Shown here piece after piece: positions 13,237-13,467 of a DNA stretch of 13,467 nt; position 1 is the stretch's first letter, and every line of letters begins with the position of its first letter. Under the pieces are notes generated by a model. The model was not told the DNA's origin and ran no database searches. It saw only the letters and a list, made by a program, of their open reading frames with translations. A program made the position numbers and the translations under genes. Where the stretch lies: positions 1 through 13,467 of the forward strand of contig JAFGHN010000081.1 in assembly GCA_016930115.1 (NCBI GenBank), read 5' to 3'. This DNA is from Spirochaetales bacterium (GTDB lineage: Bacteria; Spirochaetota; Spirochaetia; ARS1246).

Positions 13237-13467
13237 ATGGCGTTTCATAGAAAAAAAGTATTAACCCGCGTTACATCGTTTGTCAGTTTTGCTGCAGCGG
13301 CGCTGGTTGGGTTGTTTCTTTCCGGGTGTTTTCTTCTTTCTCTCTTCGAGGAGGAGCTCGAGGCGCCGAGCATAAGCAAAGTAAGCCAGCTCAACGATAT
13401 CAGTAAAATACAAATTGTGTGGAACTGGGTGGACGGCGCGGAGAACTTCGAGCTCTGGGGCCGGGAC
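13237..13467 (+). CDS. Secreted lipoprotein, N-terminal part only (cut by window edge)
   Basis: The frame opens at ATG 13237 and stays open to the last base, giving 77 residues. It starts MAFHRKK, then has a hydrophobic segment (about 12-28) and a lipobox LSGC with Cys31, so it is a lipoprotein exported through Sec. After a short acidic spacer (EEELEAPS), the segment KIQIVWNWVDGAENFELWGRD looks like the first strands of a fibronectin type III-like domain, in which a strand with a Trp is followed by a GA-x-x-[FY] turn. Function is unknown. A GGAGG ribosome site seven bases upstream fixes the start. Confidence 0.8.
   Translation, partial: MAFHRKKVLTRVTSFVSFAAAALVGLFLSGCFLLSLFEEELEAPSISKVSQLNDISKIQIVWNWVDGAENFELWGRD

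Noticed and set aside
1..13467. CRISPR array, tRNA, rRNA, insertion sequence or prophage
   Set aside because: No regularly spaced repeats, no cloverleaf or rRNA core sequence, and no transposase, integrase or phage protein were seen on either strand.

Overview
The window (13,467 bases) is compact bacterial chromosome. It holds eleven genes that can be called, one of them cut by the right edge. I see no rRNA, tRNA, CRISPR array, transposase or phage gene. The source is not certain. The separate OpuA-type betaine transporter genes, a galactokinase carrying the GRTEIGGNHTDH motif, the acetylhomoserine route to methionine and two lipoproteins would fit a free-living, possibly saline-habitat spirochaete-like bacterium. 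That is inference from gene content only.

Left part (148-3782, all minus strand, read right to left): an OpuA/ProU-type glycine betaine uptake operon in the order lipoprotein binding protein, CBS-containing ATPase, permease, then a MarR-family regulator. A strong promoter (TTGACA / TATATT) lies just upstream of the binding protein. A hairpin with a U-run sits between the binding-protein gene and the ATPase gene and probably sets their relative dosage. The regulator resembles the EctR/CosR osmolyte regulators and may close a feedback loop on the operon.

Middle part (3846-8193): a structured non-coding stretch of about 360 bases leads into galactokinase (+). A class I methyltransferase follows on the minus strand, convergent with it. 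A divergent cytoplasmic family 2 glycoside hydrolase (+) comes next. Galactokinase and the hydrolase could cooperate in galactoside use, but the hydrolase's substrate is not proven by sequence.

Right part (8219-13467, all plus strand): a small single-span membrane protein is joined to ktrB and ktrA, the channel and RCK regulatory subunits of a K+ uptake system. Next come cysK (cysteine synthase) and metY (O-acetylhomoserine sulfhydrylase), which together turn sulfide into cysteine and homocysteine. Last is the start of a secreted lipoprotein whose leader has an inverted repeat and a palindrome covering its ribosome binding site. Betaine uptake and K+ uptake are the two classical arms of the response to high osmolarity, so the window has an osmoadaptation theme.

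No gene here clearly founds a new system. The best candidates for something undescribed are the 107-residue membrane protein fused into the ktrBA operon, the twin palindromes in front of it, and the regulatory region between opuAC and galK.
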